Part shown: positions 1 to 11,818 of the stretch, in pieces | How positions within the stretch are numbered: position 1 is the first letter of the stretch | Layout: the number at the start of each line of letters is the position of its first letter | DNA from: Rhizophagus irregularis | Taxonomy: Eukaryota; Glomeromycota; Glomeromycetes; Glomerales; Glomeraceae | Length of the DNA stretch: 64,000 nt | Direction of reading: 5' to 3' | Assembly (NCBI RefSeq): GCF_026210795.1 | Contig: NC_089458.1 | Span: 558,001-622,000 of the forward strand | Position numbers and translations under genes: made by a program | Notes under the pieces: generated by a model | What the model was told of the DNA's origin: nothing | Seen by the model: only the letters and a program-made list of their open reading frames with translations | Database searches by the model: none

Positions 1-35
1 TTTAATTTAACAGTAAGTTATTATATATATTGTAG

Positions 36-1305
36 ATGATGCTTTTACACGGTGAACAATATCTTGAGCTTAAGAAACCAATTCCTACTTCTGGAAAATT
101 GATATCAACACCATATGTTATTGACGTCCTTGATAAAGGAAAAGGAGTATCATTTGTTTTTGGTGTAACTACCGCGGACGAAAAAGGCGAGATTATATTT
201 GAAAATCAGATAACTTTATTCATTCGTGGGATTGGAGGTTTTGGTGGCAAAAAGAACGGTGAAGATCGTGGTGCTGCTACAGCTTCAAACAAACCACCAA
301 ATCGCGCCCCAGATGCTGTAGTACAAGAGAAAACAAGTGAAAACCAAGCTGCCTTATATCGTTTAAGTGGTGATTATAATCCATTACATATTGATCCTAA
401 TATGTCCGCAATGGGAGGTTTTGATGTTCCGATTCTTCATGGAATGTGTACTTATGGTATTTCCGGAAAACATATTTTGTCTACATTTGGTAAAAACGAT
501 CCAAATACTTTTAAAAGTATCAAAGCTCGATTGGCTGCACCGGTATTCCCTGGTGAGACGCTCGAGACTCAAATGTGGAAGGTTAGCATTTTTATTTCTC
601 AATTGAAGTAATTAAGGTAATTTATTAATAAATATTATAATATAAATAGGAGGGTAGTAAGGTAATTTTTCAAACTCGTGTAGTTGAACGCGATGTTATT
701 TGCGTTGCATCAGCTGCAGTGGAATTGAAAGATTCAGCCGATTTGGGAGCTAGTTCTGGAACTTCATCAGCTGCTTCAAGCGATAGTCTCTCTGTATCTG
801 GATTCCAAGCATCATCAGTATTTGAGCAGCTCAAAGCTGGATTAAATTCTTCTTCCCCAGCAGAACGTCAGGCACAAGTAAAGAAGGTATGTAAATTATT
901 AATTTTTAATTACGGAATTAAAACAAAAATAATTTTAATTTTCCCAATTTTAGGTAAAAGGATCCTTCCAAATAGATGTTACAAATGCAGAAGGCAAGAA
1001 ACAATCATGGTACATAGATTTTAAGACAGGAGATGGTGCGGTTGGTGTTGGACCATCACCAAAGAAAGCTGATGCTATAATTGGAGTGAGTGATTCTGAC
1101 TTCTTGGAGTTAGCAAGTGGCAAATTGAATGCACAGAAGGCATTTATGTCTGGCAAACTTAAGGTAAATTTGATGATTTCTCTTTTCATAAATAAAACAC
1201 ATACTTATATATCATTTATTTGATTAACAGATTAAAGGTAATATGATGCTTGCTACAAAACTTGGAGATATTTTGGCTGGAGGAAAATCAAAAGCCAAAT
1301 TGTAA
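36..1305 (+). CDS. FOX2: Peroxisomal multifunctional beta-oxidation enzyme, C-terminal part (enoyl-CoA hydratase 2 + SCP2)
   Basis: The 3' part of the gene for the peroxisomal multifunctional protein that hydrates enoyl-CoA and oxidises 3-hydroxyacyl-CoA. The window starts in an intron, so the N-terminal dehydrogenase domains are missing. Exons 36-581, 662-886, 954-1163 and 1231-1305 join in phase and give 351 residues. The first exon holds a MaoC/hydratase-2 fold with the signature '[14 protein letters not shown]' and 'FDVPILHG'. Exons 3-4 hold an SCP2 sterol-carrier domain ('[18 protein letters not shown]', then '[13 protein letters not shown]'). A serine-rich linker encoded near 719-840 joins the two. 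The protein ends in -AKL, an SKL-type PTS1 peroxisomal signal. A C-terminal SCP2 domain is usual in animal MFE-2 and in early-diverging fungi. Reading is clean, so the gene looks functional. The assignment is firm; the 5' extent is unknown. Confidence 0.93.
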
Positions 1306-2034
1306 AAAATATAATAAATTCATTAAATTATAACTTTTATAATATAAAAAAAAATTATTTAAAAATTTGTGAATGAATATTTTGTTATATAATTTCATTA
1401 TATTTGATTTAGTTCTTTTTATTTTAAATAAATATTTATATTTATTATAAATGTAAATTTTTTGGGTTGATTCTAAAATTGAAAAATGTTAATTAATAAA
1501 TTTTAAGTTTGTAATTCTCAAAATTTTATCAATGTTTAAGGTTTATTCATATTTCAAACTTGTAATCTATATGCATATTAAAGCTTTAGTTTTAAGCTTG
1601 AAAATTTAGATACTTTTAGTATAAAGTTAGGGTTTTTATTATTTTAAATAATTGGTACATGACTGAAAATTCCGTTACTAATAAAATTAAATATACTAAT
1701 GGTTTACTGGCGGATTACGAATTAAACAGTAAATAATTACAAATATGCAAATTTGAACATTAGCAACAAAACAACTTACATAAATTAAAAAAAGGTTCAA
1801 TTTGGCATTTGTTCCGTTATTTTACCAAAAGCTATGATATAAATAGCCACTAACGAACAGAATAATGCTGCATTGTGTATAATTCTCTGTTAAATGATAA
1901 AAATCATATCACATGAGCGTAATGCTGAATTATCGGATCAAATTTTTATTGGATAATAAGAAATCAAAAATTTTTTTTTGATTGATTAACTGTTAAATCT
2001 GTTAATCAGTAACATTATAATTATAATTATTAAA
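1306..2034. other. Intergenic, AT-rich; 3' end of FOX2 and upstream region of UTP12
   Basis: No coding region, RNA gene or clear repeat is seen. The last 150 bases before the UTP12 start should hold its promoter and 5' UTR, but no distinctive motif stands out. Confidence 0.5.
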
Positions 2035-5000
2035 ATGGTAAAATCATATCTTCGTTATGAGCCTTGTAAAACGTTCGGTGTTATAACTAGTTCTTTATCG
2101 AACGCTGTATTTTCTGGGGACGATAAACTTGCTATCGCTCCGGCATTAGAAGACGTTGCTATATGGGATTTGAAAAAGGGTATTCTAGTATGTGTTAAAC
2201 TATTCTTACATTATAATTTAGAAATAAACTGATTTTGTGTTAATTTGGTGGTTATTATTAGATTGGAAAATGGCATGATGTTGATAATAAGTCAGAAGTT
2301 ATAGTAATAGCAAAAAGTCCAAATAAAATAGATTATGCCGTTGGGTTGAGTATTTATTTAGCATAATTGAATTTTGTTGAAATAACAATGAATTTGAATG
2401 AATTTGCTTGATTATTTAGATACGCAGATGGGTCAATTCGAATATGGAATATTGAGACATCATCATCTTCAATCATATTTAACGGTCATCGAGGAGCAGT
2501 TACTGCACTAACATTTGATAAGACTGGAACAAGATTAGCATCAGGATCAAAAGATACCGATCTTATTATATGGGACATTGTTGGAGAAGTTGGTCTTTAT
2601 AGGTAAAAGAAGAGAAATATACTTAAAATATTACCACAAATTGTCTGACTTAACTCTATCAAATAGAATGCGTGGTCATAAGGATCAAGTTACTTCAATT
2701 CAGTTCATTTCGAGGCCTTTGTTGGGAGGTCATAAGTCTAAAGACATGACATCATCATCCGGGTATCTTCTTTCGTCATCTAAAGATACCCTCTTAAAAT
2801 TATGGGACTTAAGTACTCAACATTGTATGGAAACAGTTGTAGCTCATCGTAGTGAAGTGTGGGATTTTGATATATCAAAGGATGAAAAAATGTTAGTGAC
2901 TGGGGGTGAAGATGCTGAATTTAAAGTTTGGACTATAGATCATGAAGTTCTAGCTAAAGGGCTAGAAATCGATGATTCAAATAAAGAAGAGAATGAGGTA
3001 CTCTGTAATTTAGTTAAATATTTCCGAGTTGATTGTATTAACAATTTAAAATAATAGATAAAGAAAACGATTCAATTTTTTGGAAGTGTTAAAAGAGAAG
3101 GGAAGGATCGTGTTGTTACAATAAAATTTCATCCAAATTCCAGTTTATTGGGAGTTCAGGGACCCGGGAAATCCGTAGAAATTTATCGTATTCGTACACA
3201 TGAAGAAATTAAAAAGAAATTGTCGCGACGAAAAAAACGTCAGAAGGAAAAGCAACATAGAGACCAAGATGAAAATGATTTCATGGAAGTTAATGTTGAA
3301 GAGCAACAAATTCGTGCAGAAGATTTAATTACACCTTATCAAATTATTCGAACTGATGGAAAAGTACGGTCTTTTGATTTTTCAATGATTGAAGATAAGA
3401 ATGGTTCGATACGAGTAAGAAAGGTTTTTATTATTTCTAATAGAACGTAATCAACGTTACTAACGGATTTTAATAGGTTCTCACATCTTTGACGAATAAT
3501 ATGCTAGAAGTATATACCGTAAATCTTTCGGACATAATACCATCAAAATTATATTCAATCGATCTTTTAGGTCACCGCAGTGATATTAGAACCTTATCGC
3601 TAAGTTCTGATGATAATTTATTGTGCTCAGCATCAAAAGGTGAATACAATTGATAAAAAAGTTGAATCTTTATGAATTGCGTTTTTATACACTTCATTAT
3701 AGATACGCTCAAGATTTGGAATGTGCAGACCACTTCTTGCATTCAAACAATGGAATGCGGATTTGCGTTATGTAGCACGTTTTTGCAAGAAAATAGATAT
3801 GTAAGTAATAATTTCTTTTGATATTTATATGCTATCTTGTTTATCAATTTTTGATAATAATTTGTAGGTCATTGTCGGTACTAAATCTGGCGATCTCGAA
3901 TTATTTGACTTGGCTTCAGCGTCCTTAATAGAATCAATTAAAGCGCATGATAAGGCTGTATGGTCTTTACAAGTTAGGCCAGACAAAAAAGGATTAGTAA
4001 CGGGAAGTGCTGATACGAATGTCAAATTTTGGGATTTTGACATTGTGGAAGAGAAACCATATGGCGAAGACGGGGTAGATTATATAATTATTATATATAA
4101 TTTTAATAAATCATATTACTTATTCTTTATTACTATGTTACCTTAGCCTGTATTCAGACGTCTTACATTGGTTCATACTCGTACACTGAAAATGTCGGAT
4201 GACATATTATTTGTCCGCTATAGTCCAAATCAAAAATTGATTGCTGTTGCAACGTTAGATGCAACTGTAAAAGTATTTTATAGTGACACTTTGAAATTTT
4301 TTCTGTCATTATATGGCCATAAAGTATGTTATCAACTGTCTAGATTCAAATTTACTCGTTTTACATCTATGTAACGTATTTTTTGGAATATAGTTGCCCG
4401 TATTGTCAATGGATATTTCTTCAGATAATAAATTAATAGTTACGGGATCCGCTGATAAGAATATTAAGATATGGGGTCTCGATTTTGGTGATTGTCACAA
4501 ATCAATATTCGCCCATCAAGATAGTATTATGTTTGTGCAATTTGTCGCGAAAACACATCATATTTTTACGGCAAGCAAAGATAAGTTGATAAAATATTGG
4601 GATGGTGACAAGGTATATACATAATATATGATGCTTTCATGCCTTCAAATATTAATTAACATTTCTTTTTAGTTTGAAAATATAATGAAACTTGAAGGGC
4701 ATCATGGAGAAGTATGGGCTTTGGCAATTGGCAAGCATGGAGACTTGTTAATTTCCGGATCTCACGATAGATCCATAAGGGTCTGGGAGCAAACAGATGA
4801 ACCGGTATATTGAGAATTTTTGAACTTAGTTGAAATTTTTCTTTGCTATGTTAAACTAATGAATATTATTCAGCTTTTTTTAGAAGAAGAACGCGAGAAA
4901 GAATTAGAGGAATTATACGAGTCTACTTTAACCACCTCAATGGAAAAAACAACTCTTGAAGATAATGCTGTAGAGGTTTCATCAGCTGGTAAACAAACTA

Positions 5001-5786
5001 TGGAAACTCTAAAGGCTGGTGAAAGAATAATGGAAGCATTGGATATTGCTGATGAGAATACAGCTTCTTGGGCAACATATAATGAGGCAATATATTTAGG
5101 ATTCTTGTTTATTTGTTTATACTTATAGTGATGACTGATTTTTGTTTGTAATTTTAGCTTAAAGAACGGGGTAAAGATCCCGGTCCACCACCAAAATCTA
5201 ATCCTATATTGGTAGCTTTAGGAAATCTCACTGGAGATCAATATGTTTTGAGAGTTATTGAGAAAGTGAAATCAACAGAACTAGAAGAAGCTTTGTTGGT
5301 TTTACCATTCACTAAGGTTATATCGCTATTACGATATTTAGACTTGTGGGCTAAGAAAGTATGTTATTCCTTTTCTTTGATAATAAATAGATTAACTATT
5401 TTTAGGTTCAAATTAATGACTTTTTCCTTGTAATAGGAAATAAATATTACATTGACATGTCGGATATTATTTTATCTTCTTAAAGTCCATCATGATCAAA
5501 TTGTAGCGAATCGACTAATGAGACCTAGGCTAGATTCTCTAAGAATACATATAAGGACTGCGTTAAAACATCAAAAGGTACATAATTTTCTTGCTTTTTA
5601 TATTATTGATTTAACGCGATTAACTTTTTATTTTAGGATTTGCTTGGATATAATTTGGCAGCATTAAAATATATCAAACGAGATTGGGAAGCTAATAGTA
5701 CTTCAGAATTTTTCGACCCATTATTAGATAATGAATTAGAAGATGGCTCTTCCAAAAAGAGGAAATTTATTAATGTTACTTCTTAA
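2035..5786 (+). CDS. UTP12: U3 snoRNP / small-subunit processome WD40 protein Utp12 (Dip2, WDR3)
   Basis: A component of the UTP-B module of the nucleolar small-subunit processome, which processes pre-18S rRNA. I read 15 exons: 2035-2187, 2262-2344, 2420-2602, 2667-2997, 3058-3414, 3477-3639, 3703-3800, 3868-4074, 4147-4323, 4394-4612, 4673-4804, 4874-5086, 5158-5358, 5437-5577 and 5637-5786. They sum to 936 codons in one frame (935 aa), the usual length of the family. Two arrays of WD40 blades are visible (for example '[12 protein letters not shown]', '[11 protein letters not shown]', '[14 protein letters not shown]', '[12 protein letters not shown]'), separated by a lysine-rich linker ('[14 protein letters not shown]'). 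The C-terminal Utp12 domain follows ('[20 protein letters not shown]', '[20 protein letters not shown]'). The intron after codon 5084-5086 starts with GC instead of GT. The start ATG opens directly on the conserved N-terminus. Assignment is firm. Confidence 0.95.
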
Positions 5787-5946
5787 TTTATTTAAACTTT
5801 TAACTAAAAGAGTAAGCTTTATCTACTCATTTTTTTTAATGGTATACAATATAATAAATTATTCTGTCAAATTAGATCAAATTGTTTACTTTTTTTTAGA
5901 ACTTTGTTTATCTCACTTATTCCATGTATTATAATTATGAAGCTAC

Positions 5947-7779
5947 TTATCTTAATTCCGCAGAAAGTAAAATGGGATTTTCCAAAAGGTTTTTCCATTC
6001 CTGAGAAAATCTAGCTACGGTAGCTCCATCTATTACACGATGATCTGCACTAAAACTGACAGGGATGACATGCTTTCCAACTACTTTTTCAACTAATTGT
6101 CCTGTCACTTCATCCTTAACGTCTTCAAAACGTGGCACTTTTTGCAATTTACCGATTGCTGCAATACATACCTCTGAAGAAACGATAACAGGAGAAAGGG
6201 AAGTTCCTCCAATGTTTCCAATATTTGATAAAGTTATAGTTCCTTCTTGAAAATCATTTGGAGGAATTGCATTCTTTTCCCTTGCTTCTTGTAATCTTCG
6301 TATATCACTTGCAATTTCAAAAATAGATTTTGCTTGTACATTTTTTATATTCGGTACTACAAGACCTCCGGGTGTATCCATTGCAATACCGATATTATGT
6401 GATCTACGAAATTTTAGTTTTGCCGTATTTGCGTCATCATCATCAATAACACAAGCATTAAGAATTGGAAACTTTTTTAATGCAACAGAAAATGATTTAA
6501 TGAAAATTGGCATAAAAGATATTTTGTTGAAGGAAAATTGATTATTTCTAGTAATATAATCATTAATTAAATTGCGAGAAGCAATTATATCATCCAATAT
6601 ATATTCATCCGAATATCCAAAATGCGGGATTTTTAATGAACGTGACATTGTCTTAAACATTGATTTTTGAATAAATGATAATGGAACGAGCTTATCTTCG
6701 ACAACTTCAATATGAGGGTGAGTGGTTTTCGCAATTGTTTTATGAAATAATTGATAAAACTATGTTAACAAAAGAGTATATGCTTCAAAATATCATGTAC
6801 ATGAATTAAAATATAATTACTTTCTTTCGAAGGCTGAGCTTCCTTTCCTGCCGCTACATAATTCAGAATATTTTCTTTTGTTATGCGCCCATTTTTTCCA
6901 GTTCCTTTTATATTACTAATATCAATGTTATGCTCACGTGCAACACGTCTAACAGCTGGAGTTGCCAAGGTGTGAGTTTTTTCACCGCTAATTAAAGGCT
7001 CTGTTATATTGATTGATTGAACTTGCGCTGATGGTGATGGCGGTGAAACTTCTGAATTGATTAAACTTGACTCCAGCTCATTGGAACTATCAGTTTCTAT
7101 GTCAACAATTGGGTTTCCAACTTTTGCCATTTCACCAACATTATAATGTAATTTCTTGATGACGCCTGTATAACGTGATGTGATTTCTACTGAAGCCTTG
7201 TCCGACTGAACTTCACAAATTTTGTCAAATTCTGAAATGTTATCACCTGGTTGAATAAACCTGATAAAAAACAAAAATCAGTAGACTAGAAAAATTAATA
7301 ATGATTTCTAATAAATATACCAACCATTGAACTACTTCACATTCCGTTATACCTTCACCAATATCTGCCAATAAGAAAGGAACCACTGCATTATTTGGAT
7401 ATGAAGTGTGAAGATCACGAACATAATAAGTTGGATTGAATTTTTTTAAATATGGATTTGTAGGTAACTTAAGTTTTGTCGATAAGGAAGATGAACGTGA
7501 CTAGTTAATATGAATAAGAGGAATTAATAGCATAAAAAAATGACTAATAAAATAGACTTACTTTTATAAAAATCGAATTACATTTCGTTCTTTTATTATT
7601 GACAAGCCTATGTGAAAAGTATTGGAAATTCTGGTTCAGCTAATTTGAATAAGAAATAATTACTTGTAAATTGAGTCATAAATGCAAAATTGCCCTATTT
7701 CTCGTGTTAAAATACTTGGCTTTACCACGTGTAAAATGTGGAAACACACCCTAAACACATTGAAACTTCGTAGAAACAT
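5947..7779 (-). CDS. DBT: Lipoamide acyltransferase (E2) of mitochondrial branched-chain 2-oxoacid dehydrogenase
   Basis: The E2 core transfers the branched-chain acyl group from lipoamide to CoA in the mitochondrial matrix (valine, leucine, isoleucine breakdown). From the 5' end: a possible presequence (ATG at 7779, 'MFLRSFNVFR'), a lipoyl domain with the lysine motif 'CEVQSDKASVEIT', a peripheral-subunit-binding domain ('LATPAVRRVAREHNIDISNI', 'GTGKNGRITKENIL'), and a catalytic domain ending in 'SFSADHRVIDGATVARFSQ' with the catalytic His and Asp-Gly. The lipoyl and catalytic motifs fit the branched-chain E2 better than pyruvate or oxoglutarate E2. The catalytic exon (5947-6759) is uninterrupted. 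The first exons are short and inferred: the ATG exon, an exon near 7562-7640, and one near 7330-7500. The join before the catalytic domain fits only a very short intron (about 41 nt, near 6760-6800). The extreme N-terminus is therefore uncertain. The tail faces the 3' end of UTP12 (160 bases apart). Confidence 0.9.
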
Positions 7780-8004
7780 CGTAGATAAAAGCTAATCTCG
7801 TTCGTTCGTGTAAGTTTTTTATGTGTTACGCGTATGGATCTGCATTAGGTAAATTATTCTACAAATTTGGAAAATAGGATGTAAATTGCTGTGGTTATAA
7901 ATAGGAAATTAATTAACGTACAGATTAAAGAAAAACATCGGAATTTGTAAGTTTTCGCTATAAAAAGTATATTTCTTGTTCATTTTAAATATCAATTTTA
8001 ACCG
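7780..8004. promoter_or_regulatory. Divergent promoter region between the DBT-type and NT-C2 genes
   Basis: Two genes point away from each other across 225 bases, so both promoters must lie here (inference from layout). No factor site is claimed. Confidence 0.5.
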
Positions 8005-9256
8005 ATGTCACTTTCATCGTTTGTCATTCCTAGAAACAGAAAAGTGCAATTTGAACTAGAAATTCTTATAGAAGAATTAGCAAATGTACCATTGGTAGCT
8101 GGTCTTTATTATATAAAATGGAAATTGAAAAATGGAAAAAAAACAAATGGTATAACTGAACGGTATGTATATATATTTTTATATCTTATTTTCTACATAT
8201 AATATTTATCTAGATTCTGATAAATTTTAGGGCTTTAATTAAATATCATTCTATTGTCTGGCGTTATAAGTTACATAATTCAGTACAGATTGTTATTGGC
8301 AAAGATGGTGTTTTAGTGCCTTGTGAGCTAAGCATAAAAGTAAAACAGGTATATTTTTACCGGAACCATTGATTTTGTTTAAAATTTATATTTACAATTT
8401 GTCTAACCTTTAGGAATTAAATGGTGGAAAAGAAGTAAATAATATTGGGAAGTTATTATTAAATCTCTCAGAATATGTTGGATTGAATTCTATGACTCGA
8501 AGATATTTGCTGCAGGATAGCAAAATCAATTCCACTCTTAAAGTAAATATTTTGCGCATCATATTTGTAAATCTATTAATTTATATAGTTAACGTAATTA
8601 GTCATATTTTATTTTGTTTTAGTTGACAATTAATATGAAACAAACTTCTGAAAATATTGCTTTTAAAGTGTAAGTTGTCGGTTAATTTTTATTTTTAATT
8701 TCATTTGGAATCCAGTATATGGGGTATTTAAAACGTGTAAATTTATTTAAATTAAATAGACCACCTCTCAAGAAAACGCAAATGTTTGGAGGTATTGCGG
8801 GAATAATATCAGAACGTACTGAACGCCAAGATGATGAAAGATCAAGTTAGTTCATTCCAATGTGTATTTAGCATGTTTTCTTTCTAAATGTTATTTTTAT
8901 TCTCAATGAGATTCGAAATTATTTAAAGTTAAATTCAGGCAAAATTTCGGAATACATTATATGGCACGATCTCGTTCAGCTACCTCTCTTGTAAGTATTT
9001 AATAAATATTTCGTTCGATTTAATATTATGTTAATACGAATTTTTAAGCTTAATTTCGCATTTGTAGAGGTCAGCATATTCACAAGCATCTCAAATAAGA
9101 CCTACCACTTCATCGTTAGTTGCGAATTCTTTCCTTCGTAAAGTTGGCGACAAATCACCTACAGATGTCATAGACGAAATTTTTATGGGAACAGCTGTTT
9201 TACGCATAGATGATGTTATAGATGACAATAAATCCGACCATAGCGCTTTCTTTTAA
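8005..9256 (+). CDS. NT-C2 (EEIG1/FAM102-type) domain protein
   Basis: A seven-exon gene. The first exons give an N-terminal C2 (NT-C2) domain: 'FELEILIEELANVPLVAGLY', then a conserved tryptophan segment ('SIVWRYKLHNSVQIVIG'), 'ELNGGKEVNNIGKLLLNLSE' and a closing strand 'STLKLTINMKQTS'. This order matches the FAM102/EEIG1 family and its fungal relatives, which bind membranes or act in membrane-linked scaffolding; no catalytic activity is known. The tail is basic and serine-rich ('HYMARSRSATS', 'RSAYSQASQIRPTTSS') and ends in an acidic segment before the stop. Introns join in phase: 8164-8230, one after 'IKVKQ', one after 'NSTLK', one after 'IAFKV', one after 'DDERS' and one after 'SATSL'. The splice after 'DDERS' keeps frame only with the acceptor 'TTTAAAG', giving 'KFRQNFGIHY'. 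The family call is good; the biological role is not known from sequence. Confidence 0.82.
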
Positions 9257-9978
9257 TTAGGATAGCAATCCTTTCTTCAATATGTGCAATATATTATAGA
9301 ATAGAAATTTAATTTTAATTTTGTATTATAATAACTTTAAGCATTTTTTGAAAGAATTCGGATCAATGTAATTATTATCATGTTCATTTTCATAGAGTCT
9401 ACATATAAATAAATTATTCATCTAAAGATTTTTAAAACTCGTATAGTCAATTGAATAAAACTAAGATAAATTTTGTTTGGCCAATAGTTGATACTATGAA
9501 TAAATTTTTTGCTTTATACAATAGACCATTATCTTTTTTAACGAAAATATTAATAAAATATTGAACCCGAGACAAACCTATATGACTATGAAGTTTGATA
9601 ATCTGAAGTCCCTTTTACAATTCCTTTCTTTATTCTTTTCAATGGTCGAATGCTTAGAAATAAGAAAAAAAGATCAACTTTTTAAAATTTGGTATATAAA
9701 TTATTTTTCAAGACAAACTAAATTCTGGAAAAATTATTGTCTCCAGTAGAATTAATGCTTCATCAAAGAAAACATTAAACATAATTTCAAAAAAGTTTTC
9801 TCTGATTAAAAAGTTCATTATAAAAAAAAAAATAAATTAGGCTACAAAGATTTTTTATACAATAAATTGCTGAAATAATAATATAACAATACAAATTTAT
9901 ACTAATTGAAATAAATAATTAACTTTTAATAATTTCTTTGCAAATCAATATACTTCACTTATATTTCATGAAACAAAC
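9257..9978. other. Intergenic between convergent 3' ends
   Basis: AT-rich sequence with only chance short frames. No gene, RNA or repeat is seen. Confidence 0.5.
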
Positions 9979-11604
9979 TTAATCCACATTTACTTTAAAC
10001 ACCTCATAATCCTCAACACAAAATTCACCAAATAAAATGTTTTGTTCGTAAATATTATGAGTTAAACATTTTGAACCCTTAACTTTGTCACAATTACTAT
10101 AGATACAAAGTTCAGCTGCTCCAAATATTGGACCATATTTTGAAGATTGGTAAATAGCTTGATAAGTTTTATTTGGTAAAACTCTACTTAATTTGAAATT
10201 TAAAGGAAACATGTTTAAATCTAAATAATAAATAAAACTGGAATCAGTTGAAGATGGTGATCCACTACTTGAAAACCATCCTATAGGATTATAACCACCC
10301 AAAATAATTGATTGATCTTTAACTTTAATTGCCACAACACATGCTCCTTGATTATCACATTTTGCATGAAATGATTCAGCAGAAAAATCATCTCTGCTTG
10401 CCCTATATAAAAGATGCCATTCATAATGTAATTTTTGATTTTGATTTTGACTTGAAGAAGGATAAAAAGAAAAAGTAGGAGCTGATGTTAAAGATGTAAA
10501 GCGAAATGAAGGCAATATATCATCATCATCTTTTTTACTTATCCAATTTTCAATTAATATAGCATGCTTGTAAGATATAATTATTGAATCAAATGCCGGT
10601 ACCCTAGGTGATAGAATTTTTGAGATTGGTTTATAAGTTGACGCAACGTAATAAGAAATTAAATCTTGTTTAAGAGTTTTTGGTAAAATCTTTCTAAAAG
10701 GATAAATATGTTGATGAAAATCATCCCGTGATATGTGAAAAAATCTAATTAGGGGAATAAAATCCGCAAGAATATCTTTTAATGATTCAAATTCTGTTGA
10801 AGTCCAATTCTTTAAATTATATTTTATTGCCATTGTTGTCGTAGACGAAGAATAAGATGAAGGTATAGGTGGTGGAAAAGAAATCCTAGTACAACCCCAT
10901 TGAATTAATCTTTGCCAAATTTTAATTTCATCAATAGCAAGATCATCTCTAGTAATTAACATCAATAGAATATTTTTGTCTAGTAAATCAAAAATTCTTG
11001 GGTCGAAAATAATTTGAGGATCACGACAAATTATTTCTAAACAATGGTTGCGTAATACTTTACAAGTTTCTTGTCCTAATAATTTACGTAAAACATATAA
11101 AACATTTTCTTGTAACCACGATGATTGTTCATTAATTAAATATTCCTGTATATGCTCAATTAATTCTTCTAATATTAATTCATCTGATGCCACTAGTATT
11201 TTTATAATTTCTGTATTTTCTTGTTGTTCTAAATCAATTTCTCCTGTATATATATATCTTTAATTATGTATGAAAAAAAAATGAAAATCAATAAATATTC
11301 AAGAAAATAATAGGCATTATGGTTATAACTACGCCTACCTAATAATTATTTCAAATATTTTTGGAGAAATATTCGGTTTTTTAAAGGTAATCATTCCATC
11401 TTTTTTAATTGCCCAATGATTCGATAATGCAGAACGAAAATATAAAGATCTCGTTCCTAATAATAATGAATGTACTTTAAATTCTTTAATTTCATTTGAT
11501 GTTGATTCTTCGCCTATTTGTATAATGACATCATGATTATATCCGCTCTCTAAAAGATTCTCCAAATCTTTTGACAATTTTGGATATAACTTTGAAGGTG
11601 GCAT
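9979..11604 (-). CDS. BTB-BACK-TLDc domain protein
   Basis: Two exons (11604-11339 and 11257-9979) join in phase through an arginine codon. Exon 1 and the start of exon 2 encode a BTB/POZ domain ('SGYNHDVIIQIG', 'FKVHSLLLGTRSLYFRSAL', 'YIYTGEIDLEQQE'). A BACK-like helical part follows ('FDLLDKNILLMLITRDDLAI', 'IWQRLIQWGC'). The C-terminal third is a TLDc domain ('HAILIENWI', 'ESFHAKCDNQGACVVAIKVK', 'ILGGYNPIGWFSS', 'LCIYSNCDKVKGSKCL'). BTB proteins of this kind usually act as homodimerising adaptors, often for Cullin-3; that role here is inference. This domain order is a large paralogous family in arbuscular mycorrhizal fungi. I chose the ATG at 11604; an upstream in-frame ATG at 11652 would add 16 residues of lysine/phenylalanine-rich sequence. 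Family firm, partner and role unknown. Confidence 0.88.
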
Positions 11605-11818
11605 TACGAGAAAAAAAAAATTTCCTATTTTTTTTTTTGAAAGAAAAATCATTTACCAAATTCTCTGATCAGCTGATACTCAGTTGATAGTCGAACTATT
11701 TTACAAATCTCGCTCCGACCTAATATATATATAATATAATATAATATGTTTACTCGAATTTATAGATCATCTGTTAGGTGATTAAAGTTATTTACTTTCA
11801 ACGTAAAAAAAAAAAAAA
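11605..11818. promoter_or_regulatory. Divergent promoter region, BTB-BACK-TLDc gene / CDC43
   Basis: The two genes are divergent over 214 bases. A TATA-rich run (11721-11747) and a poly-A stretch just before the CDC43 ATG are visible. Promoter function is inferred from position. Confidence 0.5.
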
